Assembly: GCA_001643675.2 (NCBI GenBank)
Contig: LSRY02000026.1
Location: 1,163,501-1,227,500, forward strand
From: Monocercomonoides exilis
Lineage: Eukaryota > Preaxostyla > Oxymonadida > Polymastigidae
Length of the DNA: 64,000 nt
Direction of reading: 5' to 3'
Position 1 is the stretch's first letter, and every line of letters begins with the position of its first letter. The translations under genes were made by a program, and so were the position numbers. Shown in pieces: positions 1 through 9,472 of this stretch. The notes under the pieces are model-generated. The model ran no database searches, had not been told where the DNA came from, and was given only the letters and a program-made list of their open reading frames with translations.

Positions 1-3
1 TCA

Positions 4-2397
4 ATGGAAGAAAATGAAGAAGGGAATATCGCAAAAATTAATGAATTGATCAAAGGTCCAAAAATTGGAAACGGAATTCTATCAGAAACTCAATCCGCAG
101 ATTGCTTCAAATTTGACGACTCAACTTTGTTGGATCCGAAAGGGTTTGTTGGATCAAATATCGATATCGAGGGAGACATCCTAAGCACGCTAATTTTGGA
201 GGCCAATAAAAGAAAAACTAATAAAGTGATGGTCATATATCTTTCGGAATATAATAATTTCCGTAACTTATCAAAAATGACTCAAGACATAGAATTCATC
301 AACAACATTTGCAAGGACATTGATCTGCCATTAGTATTTATTTCCAATAAATGCGGTCTTCGATGGGCAATGAGAAAGGAAGGCAGCGGTCAATTGGGAG
401 AAGAGATGATTAAAAAAATTCAAGACCAACTTTACAACGATTTTTACAAATTATTCAACGGTCAGCTGGATGAAATCAAGAGTAAATTTTTCAAAGATTC
501 TGGAACACAAACTGAAAAGTGGATGATTGAAGTTCTTGAGAAAAGTTTGATCAACAAAACTTTGCAGAAGGCAAATTTGGAGAAATGTCTGGGTCAACTT
601 AAAGCACTGTATGTGTTGAAAAGAGCACTCGAAAACGAGAGGCTGCTGTATTATGATCCTTTGGATTCTTTCTCAGTTGAAAGAATCAAATCAATGGTGA
701 AAGATGAGAATCACTTTGTTTTACCAGATCGTGTTCCATTAGGTGGAAGTACTCCTGAATCAAACGACTTTTTAAGGAAAGTCTCAGAAACAGCACTTAC
801 TCTGAAGCTGCTTGTAACGGCAATGATAGGCAGACGAAGGATTCCCTATTTTTTGCAAGAGGTTTCAAATGCATGTTGTGATTTTGCATTCAATTGCAAA
901 CGATTATGCTTCTCAATGAATGAAAAAATGAGGAAAGTTGAGAGCACGCTGAGCAAAATTACAATTGACAATGAAGATAAAGATTGTGAGGGTGATGAAG
1001 AAGATGAAGAAAATATCGATCCTTACAAAAAATTGAAACGGCAAATTGAAGAAGAGCTTGCAAGGCTTGACTCGAACGAGCTTGTGAAATACGATTCAAT
1101 TCCATTCGATGAGCATCAGAACTATCATTCGAACGAAGTTAGAATTGAGAAGAAGATTGAAGTGCCTGGCACAGAATTCAAATTTATCCCTGAGAACAAA
1201 TACACTTTTTCAGACGAAAAAACACAGAAATCTGGAATTGAGGATGGTGTGTTTCGGGCTGTGTACAAAGCTCAAAGTCATGAAACAATGACGGGACAAA
1301 TAATTTCCGATATCACTTTACTGAAAATTCACCATGCGTTCAAAAATGAGACAAGCGAGTGCAAAGGAACAGTTGAGCTGTATGCACCAAAAAAAAATCT
1401 TCCAGAAATCCAGGATCGGATTCAGAAACAAAAAGAGAGACTGCAGAAATTGAACGAAAAAATCATGTACAATCAACACAATATGGAATTCATCAAAGAA
1501 TTGAGGAAAGAATTAAAGGAATGTTTGGATGAAATTAGGGAAAAAAAGGAAGAGGAGGAGAGATGGAGAAATTATCAATTCTCATTGGATGAATGTAAGA
1601 GGTTCTGCAAAGAGTGCGATGAGCTGTGGGAAATCCACCTAGAAGCGATTCAGCAACTACATAAGTTTGTCAGGAATTATGTTCCTGAGAAGTATATAAA
1701 AGAGGCCAAAAAAGAAAGAGATTCTGAGTTTGTTAATTTACAGCTTTCATCGCCATCATCATCATCAACATCATCTGCTGCTTCTTCTGCTTCTGCATCT
1801 TTTATTTCTGATTCTTTATCGAAGTGTTATTTTGAGAATGCAAATGAAATCTTTGAGCGATTATGGAACGAAAAAATGTCAAAAAAGAAGAATGAAGAAG
1901 AAGTGGATTCAGAAGATCTAAAAGATTTCGAAGATTTCGAAGATTTCGAAGATTTCGAAGATTTCGAAGATTGTGAAGATAGTGGAGATGAACAAGGCAA
2001 CAAAGACGAAGAAGATTTTGAGGATGAAGATTATGAAGAAGATCAAGTTCTTGAAATTGAAAAGAAGCGAAAACAAAATATTTGCTTCAAAAGAAAAATG
2101 GAAGAAAAAGAAAGAACATTCGGCTATGAACAAAGAAGATCAGAAGAAAATGAAAAGTCATGTTGTTTCTCTCCTTCATCGCGAGTTGACGAAACCCTGA
2201 TGAATCTCGCAAGATATTATGTTGTAGTTGAAGAAATGAATAAGTTGGACAAGAAGAAGAATCTTGTTCGCCTTAAGGTTGGAAGACATTACGATCCAAC
2301 ACTTGTTGGTGTGGGAATTGAGACAATCAAATACATATGGAGTAAAATGGGTGTGTTCAGAACAACTTTAGGTGAATTCAAAAAATTCAGCGAATAA
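4..2397 (+). CDS. GTPase-like coiled-coil protein, 5' end possibly outside the window
   Basis: A 797-residue open frame. The three bases before the ATG are in frame, so the true start may lie upstream. The N-terminus resembles a P-loop GTPase of the AIG1/septin/dynamin kind: 'INELIKG' (about residues 12-18) sits where 'GKSxLIN' usually is, 'DPKGF' (44-48) fits the G3 DxxG motif, and 'SNKCG' (114-118) fits G4 NKxD with the Asp lost. The P-loop itself is not recognisable, so this is either a degenerate GTPase or its P-loop lies in an upstream exon. From about residue 330 it is charged and probably coiled coil. It then has a Ser-rich stretch (585-605) and an acidic Asp-Phe-Glu tandem repeat near 640-660. 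No membrane segment is seen. It ends with TAA 1.1 kb before the giant receptor gene, on the same strand. Codon use is AT-rich. The exact role is unknown. Confidence 0.7.
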   Translation: MEENEEGNIAKINELIKGPKIGNGILSETQSADCFKFDDSTLLDPKGFVGSNIDIEGDILSTLILEANKRKTNKVMVIYLSEYNNFRNLSKMTQDIEFINNICKDIDLPLVFISNKCGLRWAMRKEGSGQLGEEMIKKIQDQLYNDFYKLFNGQLDEIKSKFFKDSGTQTEKWMIEVLEKSLINKTLQKANLEKCLGQLKALYVLKRALENERLLYYDPLDSFSVERIKSMVKDENHFVLPDRVPLGGSTPESNDFLRKVSETALTLKLLVTAMIGRRRIPYFLQEVSNACCDFAFNCKRLCFSMNEKMRKVESTLSKITIDNEDKDCEGDEEDEENIDPYKKLKRQIEEELARLDSNELVKYDSIPFDEHQNYHSNEVRIEKKIEVPGTEFKFIPENKYTFSDEKTQKSGIEDGVFRAVYKAQSHETMTGQIISDITLLKIHHAFKNETSECKGTVELYAPKKNLPEIQDRIQKQKERLQKLNEKIMYNQHNMEFIKELRKELKECLDEIREKKEEEERWRNYQFSLDECKRFCKECDELWEIHLEAIQQLHKFVRNYVPEKYIKEAKKERDSEFVNLQLSSPSSSSTSSAASSASASFISDSLSKCYFENANEIFERLWNEKMSKKKNEEEVDSEDLKDFEDFEDFEDFEDFEDCEDSGDEQGNKDEEDFEDEDYEEDQVLEIEKKRKQNICFKRKMEEKERTFGYEQRRSEENEKSCCFSPSSRVDETLMNLARYYVVVEEMNKLDKKKNLVRLKVGRHYDPTLVGVGIETIKYIWSKMGVFRTTLGEFKKFSE
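1924..1971 (+). repeat. 9-bp in-frame tandem repeat (gatttcgaa)
   Basis: Five near-perfect copies of a 9-bp unit in the GTPase-like gene. They encode Asp-Phe-Glu repeats inside an acidic region. The unit keeps the frame, so copy-number changes would be tolerated. Confidence 0.85.
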
Positions 2398-3514
2398 ATG
2401 TTTAATAGAAAAAGAATAACCACAAATTTCAAAAGTGTTGTTTATTTTTGATTCATTAAACATTTTTTCATATAAAAAAAAGTGAAATCATTTGAAGCGC
2501 TTTGTCATTTTATTGTTTGATATTGATGAAAGATGAAATTCATTATTCATTTTTTTCTGAAATATTTGCTTTCATTCAAATGATTGAAATAATGCTAAAG
2601 TTGCTGTGTTCGTTTTCTTTCGCAACTTCTTTCTCATGATTTCCATTTCAAAAAAGGAATTACTTGTATTCAAGAAAATTATCTTCAAAAAATGAATGTT
2701 AAATGCTTCAACAAAAAAAAAAAAAAAAAAAAAAAAACAAGAGATGCAAAAGTCTCGATATCCGTTGACGATAGATGATCTGTTGATAATCAATTTTGGA
2801 ATATTGAGTTGTAAAAAACACATATCTTTTTGAAAAAACATGCTATTATCCAAAAAAGTTATTGCCATTCATAATTCAATTTCTAGAATATTTTGTTTTA
2901 AATATTATAACAATCAAAACAAATGGATGATCATTTTTGAAAACACACTTTTTTAAAGAGTGTTGTTCATTATTTTTCTCAATGAGATTCAGAAAAATTG
3001 AACGATATCGGAAAATGCATTCATCTTTATTCCATGTTTGAAATAAATATTAATTTTTTTTTTTTTAAATCTCATTTCGATTATAAATTCAATCAAAACT
3101 TTTTTACAAAAGAGTTATTTCGAAAAGGATCAGACAAATTTTGAAAAAACGATTTTGATATTTTAAATTTTATTCAAAACTCAGGTACTTCAACAAAATG
3201 CCAACGTAGCGGTTTTCGAATTTATCGTTAATTAAATAAAAAAATCCTGAAAATTTGATGACATATATATGTGTGTGTTTTTGTGTGTTTTTTTTTTAAT
3301 TTGAACTTTTTCTAATATCTAACATTTGCTGCAGAAAAAAAAGATATCATTCAATATCTTTTCAATCGTTATTTATCCAACATGAACTGTTTCATTTCAA
3401 TCTAATGCTTTGATGAAACATTCTAATCTATTTAACTCAGCATTTTCTACACCCATAATAATATTATTATTGTATCAAAATATTTAATAATCTAATTATT
3501 TTCATTGAGGCAAA
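2398..3514. other. AT-rich intergenic region
   Basis: No credible coding frame. It contains a run of 25 A (2713-2737) and many short T/A runs. The last 100 bases before 3515 should hold the receptor gene promoter, but I see no motif I can name. Confidence 0.5.
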
Positions 3515-6500
3515 GTGAGAATGTTGCCAGGAATGGGGATGTTTGCTTCAAGCATTTTTTTGTATTGTATGAGTCTTATTGCCCTTACCGAAGACTCGAG
3601 CTGGATTGGAGAAAACATGAAAGAAGTAGTCATTGAAATGAATGGTTATCTGCTTCAGATAAACAAAAATCCTTCAAAAGATGGTTTTATTAATTATGAA
3701 GAAGATGATGGAAGATTGATGGAAAAAATTATAAAAAATGAAGTTGGTGGAAAAGATTATCTCAAAGATGAAAAAAACAACAAAAAAGAATTAGGAAGAG
3801 AAATTGATATTTTGAAGAATGGAAATATTTTCCAATACAGTGAAATAGATGGTTGCTTGGAATGCTTCAATTCATCAGTCATGGAAATGGGCTTGACTGT
3901 GAGAGAAAAAGGCACAAAAAGGATTTTCATTGCGAAAAAAGGAAGCATTGTTTCGATGAAAGAGTGCATTCTTTTTGTTGAGCAGCATTCTCCTCCAATG
4001 GAGCTGGACGGAAGCTTTGGGTCATTTGTGAATATTTCCTTGAGGTCAAATGTTGAAGGATTGCGTTCATTTCCTCCTCTTTTCACTTCTGAACAATTTG
4101 ACATCATCATTTCGAAAACTTCCATTATTTCCTTGAGTGAATCTCATTTTTCATCTTTTTGTGTCTCATCAGCCCCATTCCTCTCATCACCTTCAATACC
4201 CCTAATATCCCTCTCTCATCTGTCATTTTTCAACATCTCAACAGCACTTGATCCGTGCTCGCCTACAGCCACTACGTCAACCCAAACCACATGTTTGATG
4301 AGCAGTTGCTCATTCACTTCTGTTTGTGATGCATATGATGGCGGGATTGTCCCCTCTCTCAACAATCCCTTGGCTTCCTTATCTGTTTCTAATACATCAT
4401 TCATTGGGTGTTGTCGAACAAGGAATGTGAAATGTGAAGGAAATGCAGATAATAAGCTGGCTCCAGTGAGACAAAATACAACAGATAATGGAGCGAATAC
4501 ATTCACTTGGTGCGAATGGAACGGATCGAGGACAACAGGAGAAAAAAATGCATTAAGCGATAGCGCTTCGAATGGAGGGGCAATTTTCATGAATAATCAG
4601 AGAAATGGAGTTCTTTTAGTGAAGAACAGTTCTTTTAATGATTGTCATGCTTTTCACGCTGGTGGAGGCATCTTGTGCCGTTCGATTTATTCTTTTGAAA
4701 TTGTTAGCAACTCATTCAACGAGTGTTCGGCAAATTATTTCTATGGAGGGGGAATTCATGCAGCATTAATTTCAGGATGTGTTCGGATCAGTGGATGCGA
4801 TTTTCGAAACTGCAAAGCAGATCGAGTGGGAGGGGGACTTTATCTCGACGATCTCCAATTATTTGTGTCAGATTGCATTGAATCAGAAAATGGAGGAGGA
4901 GAAAGTGCTTGTGTGTTTGACAGCAGTTTCACTTCTTGTTCACTTTCAAATTCAGGAGGTGGAGGCATGTTTTGTCAAAGCATTCCTGATTCATTCAAAA
5001 TGAGAAATGTTCAGTTTTTCTCTTGCTCTGCTGTGTCAGCTGGAGGAGGATTGTATTTTTATCCGAATCGAGCAACAGCACCAGTTGATAGAGTTTATTT
5101 TTATTATTTATTTTTTCATGAATGTGCTTGCAAATCCTCAACAACTCCACATGGGAATGATATGATTTTTTTGGATGCCTTCAATCTCTTTTTTGACAAT
5201 GACATTCCGTTTCAGGAGTGTTTCACAACGAATACAGACATTCAGAGAGTGTGCTATGCTTTCAACTTCTCTAACGCAGGTGTCTGGACATATCAACAGA
5301 TAGAAAAGAAGGATTGGCTGAAGGACAAGACGATTTACGTTTCGGTGAATGGAAATGATGAATATGTGCTTTGTGGGGCAAATACAACATTTCCATGTCT
5401 AACAGTGAAGAAGGGATTTGAGATGTGTGAGGTGCAGATTAGCTTGACAATCACGGCGCTGGAAGGGAATCATCAAAGTGAGACAACAATGATTGAGATT
5501 GGGGAAAAGAAGATTTCAGTCATTGGGAAAGGAAAGGAAACATGTTCGATTGGAACAGGAGCCCTTTCATCAACCGGATCGCTGTTCAGTGTTTCAACAG
5601 GTCATCTTGGTTTGTTGCACATGAAGGTTGATTGTAACTCAAATGCAAATCCTTCTTCGCCGAGTGTGGCTGTGGTATCTGATGGGAGCGGTTTACTCTC
5701 ATTGGAGGATGTTGTGATCACCACGAGTAATGTTGGAGGCTATGTGTTGTCGTCGTCAGTGTTTGTGGTGCCACTGTCACAGCTGTCGATGGTTGGAGTG
5801 GAGATCAAAGATATGAATATTTCTCAACCATTGTTCTCTGAACCTGTTTTATCTCCTTCTTCTTCTTCCTCATCTGCCCTTTTTTTGACAGCCACTGCTT
5901 CTGGAGAGAGCATGATTGCGAACTTGATTGTGAGGAATGTGAAGTTGACAGAAGGAGATGGGGTGGTTGTGGCAAAGAGTGTGGCAGAAGGGGAGACATT
6001 TGTTGTTCAGAATGTTTCAATCGAGGATTGTGAGTGTGAGAATGGCAATGGTGGTGGGATCAAGGTTGAGTTGGAAACAGATACTAGCAAGCTTCAGGTT
6101 GAATTATCAACAACAATGAACAGATGCAAAAGTAGCAAATATGGAGGAGGGATGATGCTGCATCTGGCTGACAACTCGATTGACTTCTCGATTGTGTCAG
6201 TTGACTTTTCAGGGTGTTTTGCTTCATTGGGTGGGAATTATGTGTTTGTGAATGGGAGCGATTCTGTGAACTGGGGAATAACAACAGAAAAGCTGGATGT
6301 TCAACATGACGATTCGAAATACAACGAGCTGGTGGGATATGATCGGAGTGACACAACAATGGGGCTGTTCCCACTGAATGTGTATTTGGACAGATATCCA
6401 GATGCAGTTCATGTGGGGAAGGGGAAGGATGGGGTGGGTGGATACGACTCGTGGTTCTGTGGGTTTGACTATTATCCGTGTGCCACCATCACCCATGCAG

Positions 6501-9472
6501 CGCAGGTGAGATATGCAGACACAAACAAGAAGATCGAATTGGATTCGGGATTTGAGCTTGCTGAGGCAGTTGGAATGACAGATGGCCATGAATGGGAGAT
6601 TTCCTGTGCAACAAAAGGGATGGGAGTTGGGGTGAAAGCACCAGAGAATTTTGAGTCATCTTGTCTGATTGAGGTTCAGAGCAAATGTTCAATGAGAAAC
6701 ATCAAATTCTGTATTCCATCTGTTCTATCTGGTGCATCATCATCATCTCTGATCTCATCCAATTCCACACTCCTCACACTCACTGACTGTTCTGTTGTTT
6801 GTTCCTCTGAGAATTTCATTGGATATTGTTTTGTGAATGTGATTGGGGGAAAAGTGAAAGTGGAGGGATTGGTGATCACAGAGACCTTGAGATTTGGAGA
6901 GCATTCAGTGATTGAGTTTGGTGGAGGGGTGGAATCAGTTGTGTTTTGTGGGTGTGAGGTGAACAACATCGAGAAGAGAAGTGGAGATGGGGGATGGGTG
7001 AGTGGAGTGGTTGGGGCAGAGAGAGATGAGGGGAAGAATGGGATAATTGTGATTGAGTCGTGTGTTGTGAAGGGGTGCAGGTGTGTTTGTGGAAGAGGAG
7101 GAGGGATGAGTGTTGTTGTGAAAGGGGAAGGGAGTGTTGTTGTGAATGGGAGTTGTGTGATTGATGGGTGCGAGGCGAAGGGTTCAGGGGAGAGTTCAGA
7201 TGGGAGAAGTGAAGGGAGAGGGGGAGGGATGATGATTGCGATGGAGAGCAGGGATGGTTCAATGAAAATGGAATCGGGAAGAGAGGGTTTGTTTGTGTTT
7301 GGAGAGAATAACAAAGCTCAATATGGGAAGGATGTGTTTGTTGAATGTGGTGGAGGAGTGTTGTTGGAATCAAAAGTGAATGGGAGTTCATTTTCATTTT
7401 TTGATTTTGGTGTGATTCCAACAGATGTGTTGAAGTTGTGTGGGAGTGAGGATGGGAGAGAAGGGGAAGTGATTCCTCTGTTTGTGTATTTGTGCTCACT
7501 TGGCTCAAAATTGAGTGTTGATGGGAGTGGAGAGAGGGCACTGGATCACGGTCATTGTGGGTTTGAGGAGTTTGGGTGTTCAACAATTGACTATTGTGTT
7601 GGGAAGAGAGCGAGCAGCACTGTGAATGAAATCGAAGTTGCATCAGAATCGTTGATAAAGAATGAGATGAAAGTGGTTTCATTTGAGGTTCATGTTTCAG
7701 GGAAAGAAGAAGGGATGAGGGTGGTTGTGAGAGATGAAGGATCGATGAATCAAAACAACCTTATTGAGTGTTCAAAATCATTTGAGATGATTCATTTGTC
7801 ATTTGTGCTGAATGATGAAATGAATGGGAAGAGAAGTGGATTCATTCACTCCTCCTCATCAGCATCAACCATCACAATGACCGACTGTTCAGTCTCATTT
7901 GGAAATGATGAATTGATTGGATTCAATGTGATTTGCATTGAGGGAGGAGGGTTGGTTGTTCATGGATTTGTGATGGAAGGGGGAGTGAGAATGAGTGGGA
8001 AATCGCCAATTGTTGTTTCGAATGGAGCTGAATTGGAGATGAATCACAGCCGAATGAGTGGAGTGGTAGTTGTCGGTGGGAGTGGAGGAGGAGGAGGAGG
8101 ATGTTTGAATGTGGAGATGGGTGTGAATGGGATTGTGAATATTGAAGGATGCAATTTGTCATCAGTGCGTTCAGGGGGGAGTGGGATGAAAGGGGGAGGG
8201 ATGAAGATATCAGTGGGGAAGGGAGGGAGGTTGGAAATGAAAGGAGTGAAATATTCAAGGTGTGAAGTGCCAAGAGAGGTTGTTGAGGAAGGAGGGAGAG
8301 GAATGGGAGGAGGGATGTTTGTGAAGCTGGCAGATGAGATGGGAACATTTGTGATGGAAGGGATGGGATTTGAGGGATGTGATGGGTGGAAAGGGAAGAA
8401 TGTGTTTGTGTCAGGATGGGATCTGAGAGAGATTGTGAATGAGGAGCACTTGAAATGGGAGATGAGTTCAGAGGAATTGGAATCATTGGATGAGCTGTGT
8501 GGATGGGAGAGGAAGACGACAGGAGATGAGGGATATGTGATTCCATTGGTTGTGTATTTGTGGAGGAACTGGAGTGGGGATGGGTATGTTTCGAAGGAGG
8601 GAGGAGGAGACTTCAGTGGTTGTGGGTATTCCGAGGCACCATGCTCATCGATTGACCACTTGATATCACTTCAATATCCAACACTTGGAGAAGGGGAAAC
8701 ACATATTGCGATTGTGGGGTCAGGGTTGCTGAGCCATTCCATATCATTTTCATCATCAATTTCAGAGTCACCAAAAGTGGTGATTGAAGGGACAAGGAAA
8801 GGGACAGGGGTGACGATCAGTGATGAAGAAGAGAATGATTTGTCTGATGATGGTTCAATGATATCATCGAATGCGAGCCTGTCATTTGTGAATGTGTCAT
8901 TCACCAAGCCAGCCATCACAACCCATCATTCAGTGTTGATTGAATCCTCTGGAACAAACACATGCTTGTCAGTTTCTGACTGTTCATTTGGCCCAGGGAG
9001 AGGGGTGGCAGAAAGTTTTGGATATTGCCTGATGAGAGTGAATGGAGGGAGTGTTGTGATTGAGAGGAGTTCGTTGAGTTTGATTTCAGAGTTGAAAGGG
9101 TTGATTGTGTTCAGCCCAAGTGCAGGTGAGGTGACACTTCAGAATGTGAACATCTCATTTGCTGATGTGACAGAGAGAAGTGTGATTTCGATGATGAAAG
9201 AGGAAAACCAGATGAATGGAGAAAAGAAGGGTTTTACAAATGTGAACAGACCAGTTGTGAGGGTTGTTGGGTGTTCATTTGCGAACATCACAAACGAAGG
9301 GATTGGAGCGAGTATTGTTGATGTGGGATCATATGAGGACGGGGTGGAGTGTGTGATGGATGAGTGTTCGATGTCGAGTTGCAAGAGTGGTTTGAGTGAT
9401 GAAGGAGGGGGGATGAGAGTGGTGCTGAAGAGTGTGGAGTCGGTGTTGAAAGTGAATGGGAGCTCGTTTTAG
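3515..9472 (+). CDS. Giant beta-helix surface receptor, N-terminal part (up to an in-frame TAG)
   Basis: A 1985-residue frame with an N-terminal hydrophobic signal peptide (about residues 5-25), then a long ectodomain of GGG-type turns ('GGGILC', 'GGGIHA', 'GGGLYL' and similar near residues 385-515) with many Asn, Ser and Cys. This is the pectin-lyase / POMP-like right-handed beta-helix style. A larger module repeats about every 1.1 kb. It consists of a 'GKDVFV'-like strand, a hydrophobic 'IPLxVYL' strand, then 'CG....PC.ti', at about nt 5330-5410, 6230-6500, 7320-7600 and 8390-8670. The frame stops at TAG 9470-9472, but the same frame continues with the same repeats into the next entry. The two together look like one gene of about 3050 codons. 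The sense strand is strongly purine-rich from 6.4 to 9.4 kb. The ligand is unknown. A role at the cell surface follows from the signal peptide and the membrane helix downstream. Confidence 0.8.
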   Translation: MRMLPGMGMFASSIFLYCMSLIALTEDSSWIGENMKEVVIEMNGYLLQINKNPSKDGFINYEEDDGRLMEKIIKNEVGGKDYLKDEKNNKKELGREIDILKNGNIFQYSEIDGCLECFNSSVMEMGLTVREKGTKRIFIAKKGSIVSMKECILFVEQHSPPMELDGSFGSFVNISLRSNVEGLRSFPPLFTSEQFDIIISKTSIISLSESHFSSFCVSSAPFLSSPSIPLISLSHLSFFNISTALDPCSPTATTSTQTTCLMSSCSFTSVCDAYDGGIVPSLNNPLASLSVSNTSFIGCCRTRNVKCEGNADNKLAPVRQNTTDNGANTFTWCEWNGSRTTGEKNALSDSASNGGAIFMNNQRNGVLLVKNSSFNDCHAFHAGGGILCRSIYSFEIVSNSFNECSANYFYGGGIHAALISGCVRISGCDFRNCKADRVGGGLYLDDLQLFVSDCIESENGGGESACVFDSSFTSCSLSNSGGGGMFCQSIPDSFKMRNVQFFSCSAVSAGGGLYFYPNRATAPVDRVYFYYLFFHECACKSSTTPHGNDMIFLDAFNLFFDNDIPFQECFTTNTDIQRVCYAFNFSNAGVWTYQQIEKKDWLKDKTIYVSVNGNDEYVLCGANTTFPCLTVKKGFEMCEVQISLTITALEGNHQSETTMIEIGEKKISVIGKGKETCSIGTGALSSTGSLFSVSTGHLGLLHMKVDCNSNANPSSPSVAVVSDGSGLLSLEDVVITTSNVGGYVLSSSVFVVPLSQLSMVGVEIKDMNISQPLFSEPVLSPSSSSSSALFLTATASGESMIANLIVRNVKLTEGDGVVVAKSVAEGETFVVQNVSIEDCECENGNGGGIKVELETDTSKLQVELSTTMNRCKSSKYGGGMMLHLADNSIDFSIVSVDFSGCFASLGGNYVFVNGSDSVNWGITTEKLDVQHDDSKYNELVGYDRSDTTMGLFPLNVYLDRYPDAVHVGKGKDGVGGYDSWFCGFDYYPCATITHAAQVRYADTNKKIELDSGFELAEAVGMTDGHEWEISCATKGMGVGVKAPENFESSCLIEVQSKCSMRNIKFCIPSVLSGASSSSLISSNSTLLTLTDCSVVCSSENFIGYCFVNVIGGKVKVEGLVITETLRFGEHSVIEFGGGVESVVFCGCEVNNIEKRSGDGGWVSGVVGAERDEGKNGIIVIESCVVKGCRCVCGRGGGMSVVVKGEGSVVVNGSCVIDGCEAKGSGESSDGRSEGRGGGMMIAMESRDGSMKMESGREGLFVFGENNKAQYGKDVFVECGGGVLLESKVNGSSFSFFDFGVIPTDVLKLCGSEDGREGEVIPLFVYLCSLGSKLSVDGSGERALDHGHCGFEEFGCSTIDYCVGKRASSTVNEIEVASESLIKNEMKVVSFEVHVSGKEEGMRVVVRDEGSMNQNNLIECSKSFEMIHLSFVLNDEMNGKRSGFIHSSSSASTITMTDCSVSFGNDELIGFNVICIEGGGLVVHGFVMEGGVRMSGKSPIVVSNGAELEMNHSRMSGVVVVGGSGGGGGGCLNVEMGVNGIVNIEGCNLSSVRSGGSGMKGGGMKISVGKGGRLEMKGVKYSRCEVPREVVEEGGRGMGGGMFVKLADEMGTFVMEGMGFEGCDGWKGKNVFVSGWDLREIVNEEHLKWEMSSEELESLDELCGWERKTTGDEGYVIPLVVYLWRNWSGDGYVSKEGGGDFSGCGYSEAPCSSIDHLISLQYPTLGEGETHIAIVGSGLLSHSISFSSSISESPKVVIEGTRKGTGVTISDEEENDLSDDGSMISSNASLSFVNVSFTKPAITTHHSVLIESSGTNTCLSVSDCSFGPGRGVAESFGYCLMRVNGGSVVIERSSLSLISELKGLIVFSPSAGEVTLQNVNISFADVTERSVISMMKEENQMNGEKKGFTNVNRPVVRVVGCSFANITNEGIGASIVDVGSYEDGVECVMDECSMSSCKSGLSDEGGGMRVVLKSVESVLKVNGSSF

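Noticed and set aside
6676-8546. Long minus-strand ORFs (7314-6676, 7682-6876, 8546-7923)
   Set aside because: Ser/Pro/His/Thr-rich shadows of the purine-rich receptor gene, with no domain features of their own.
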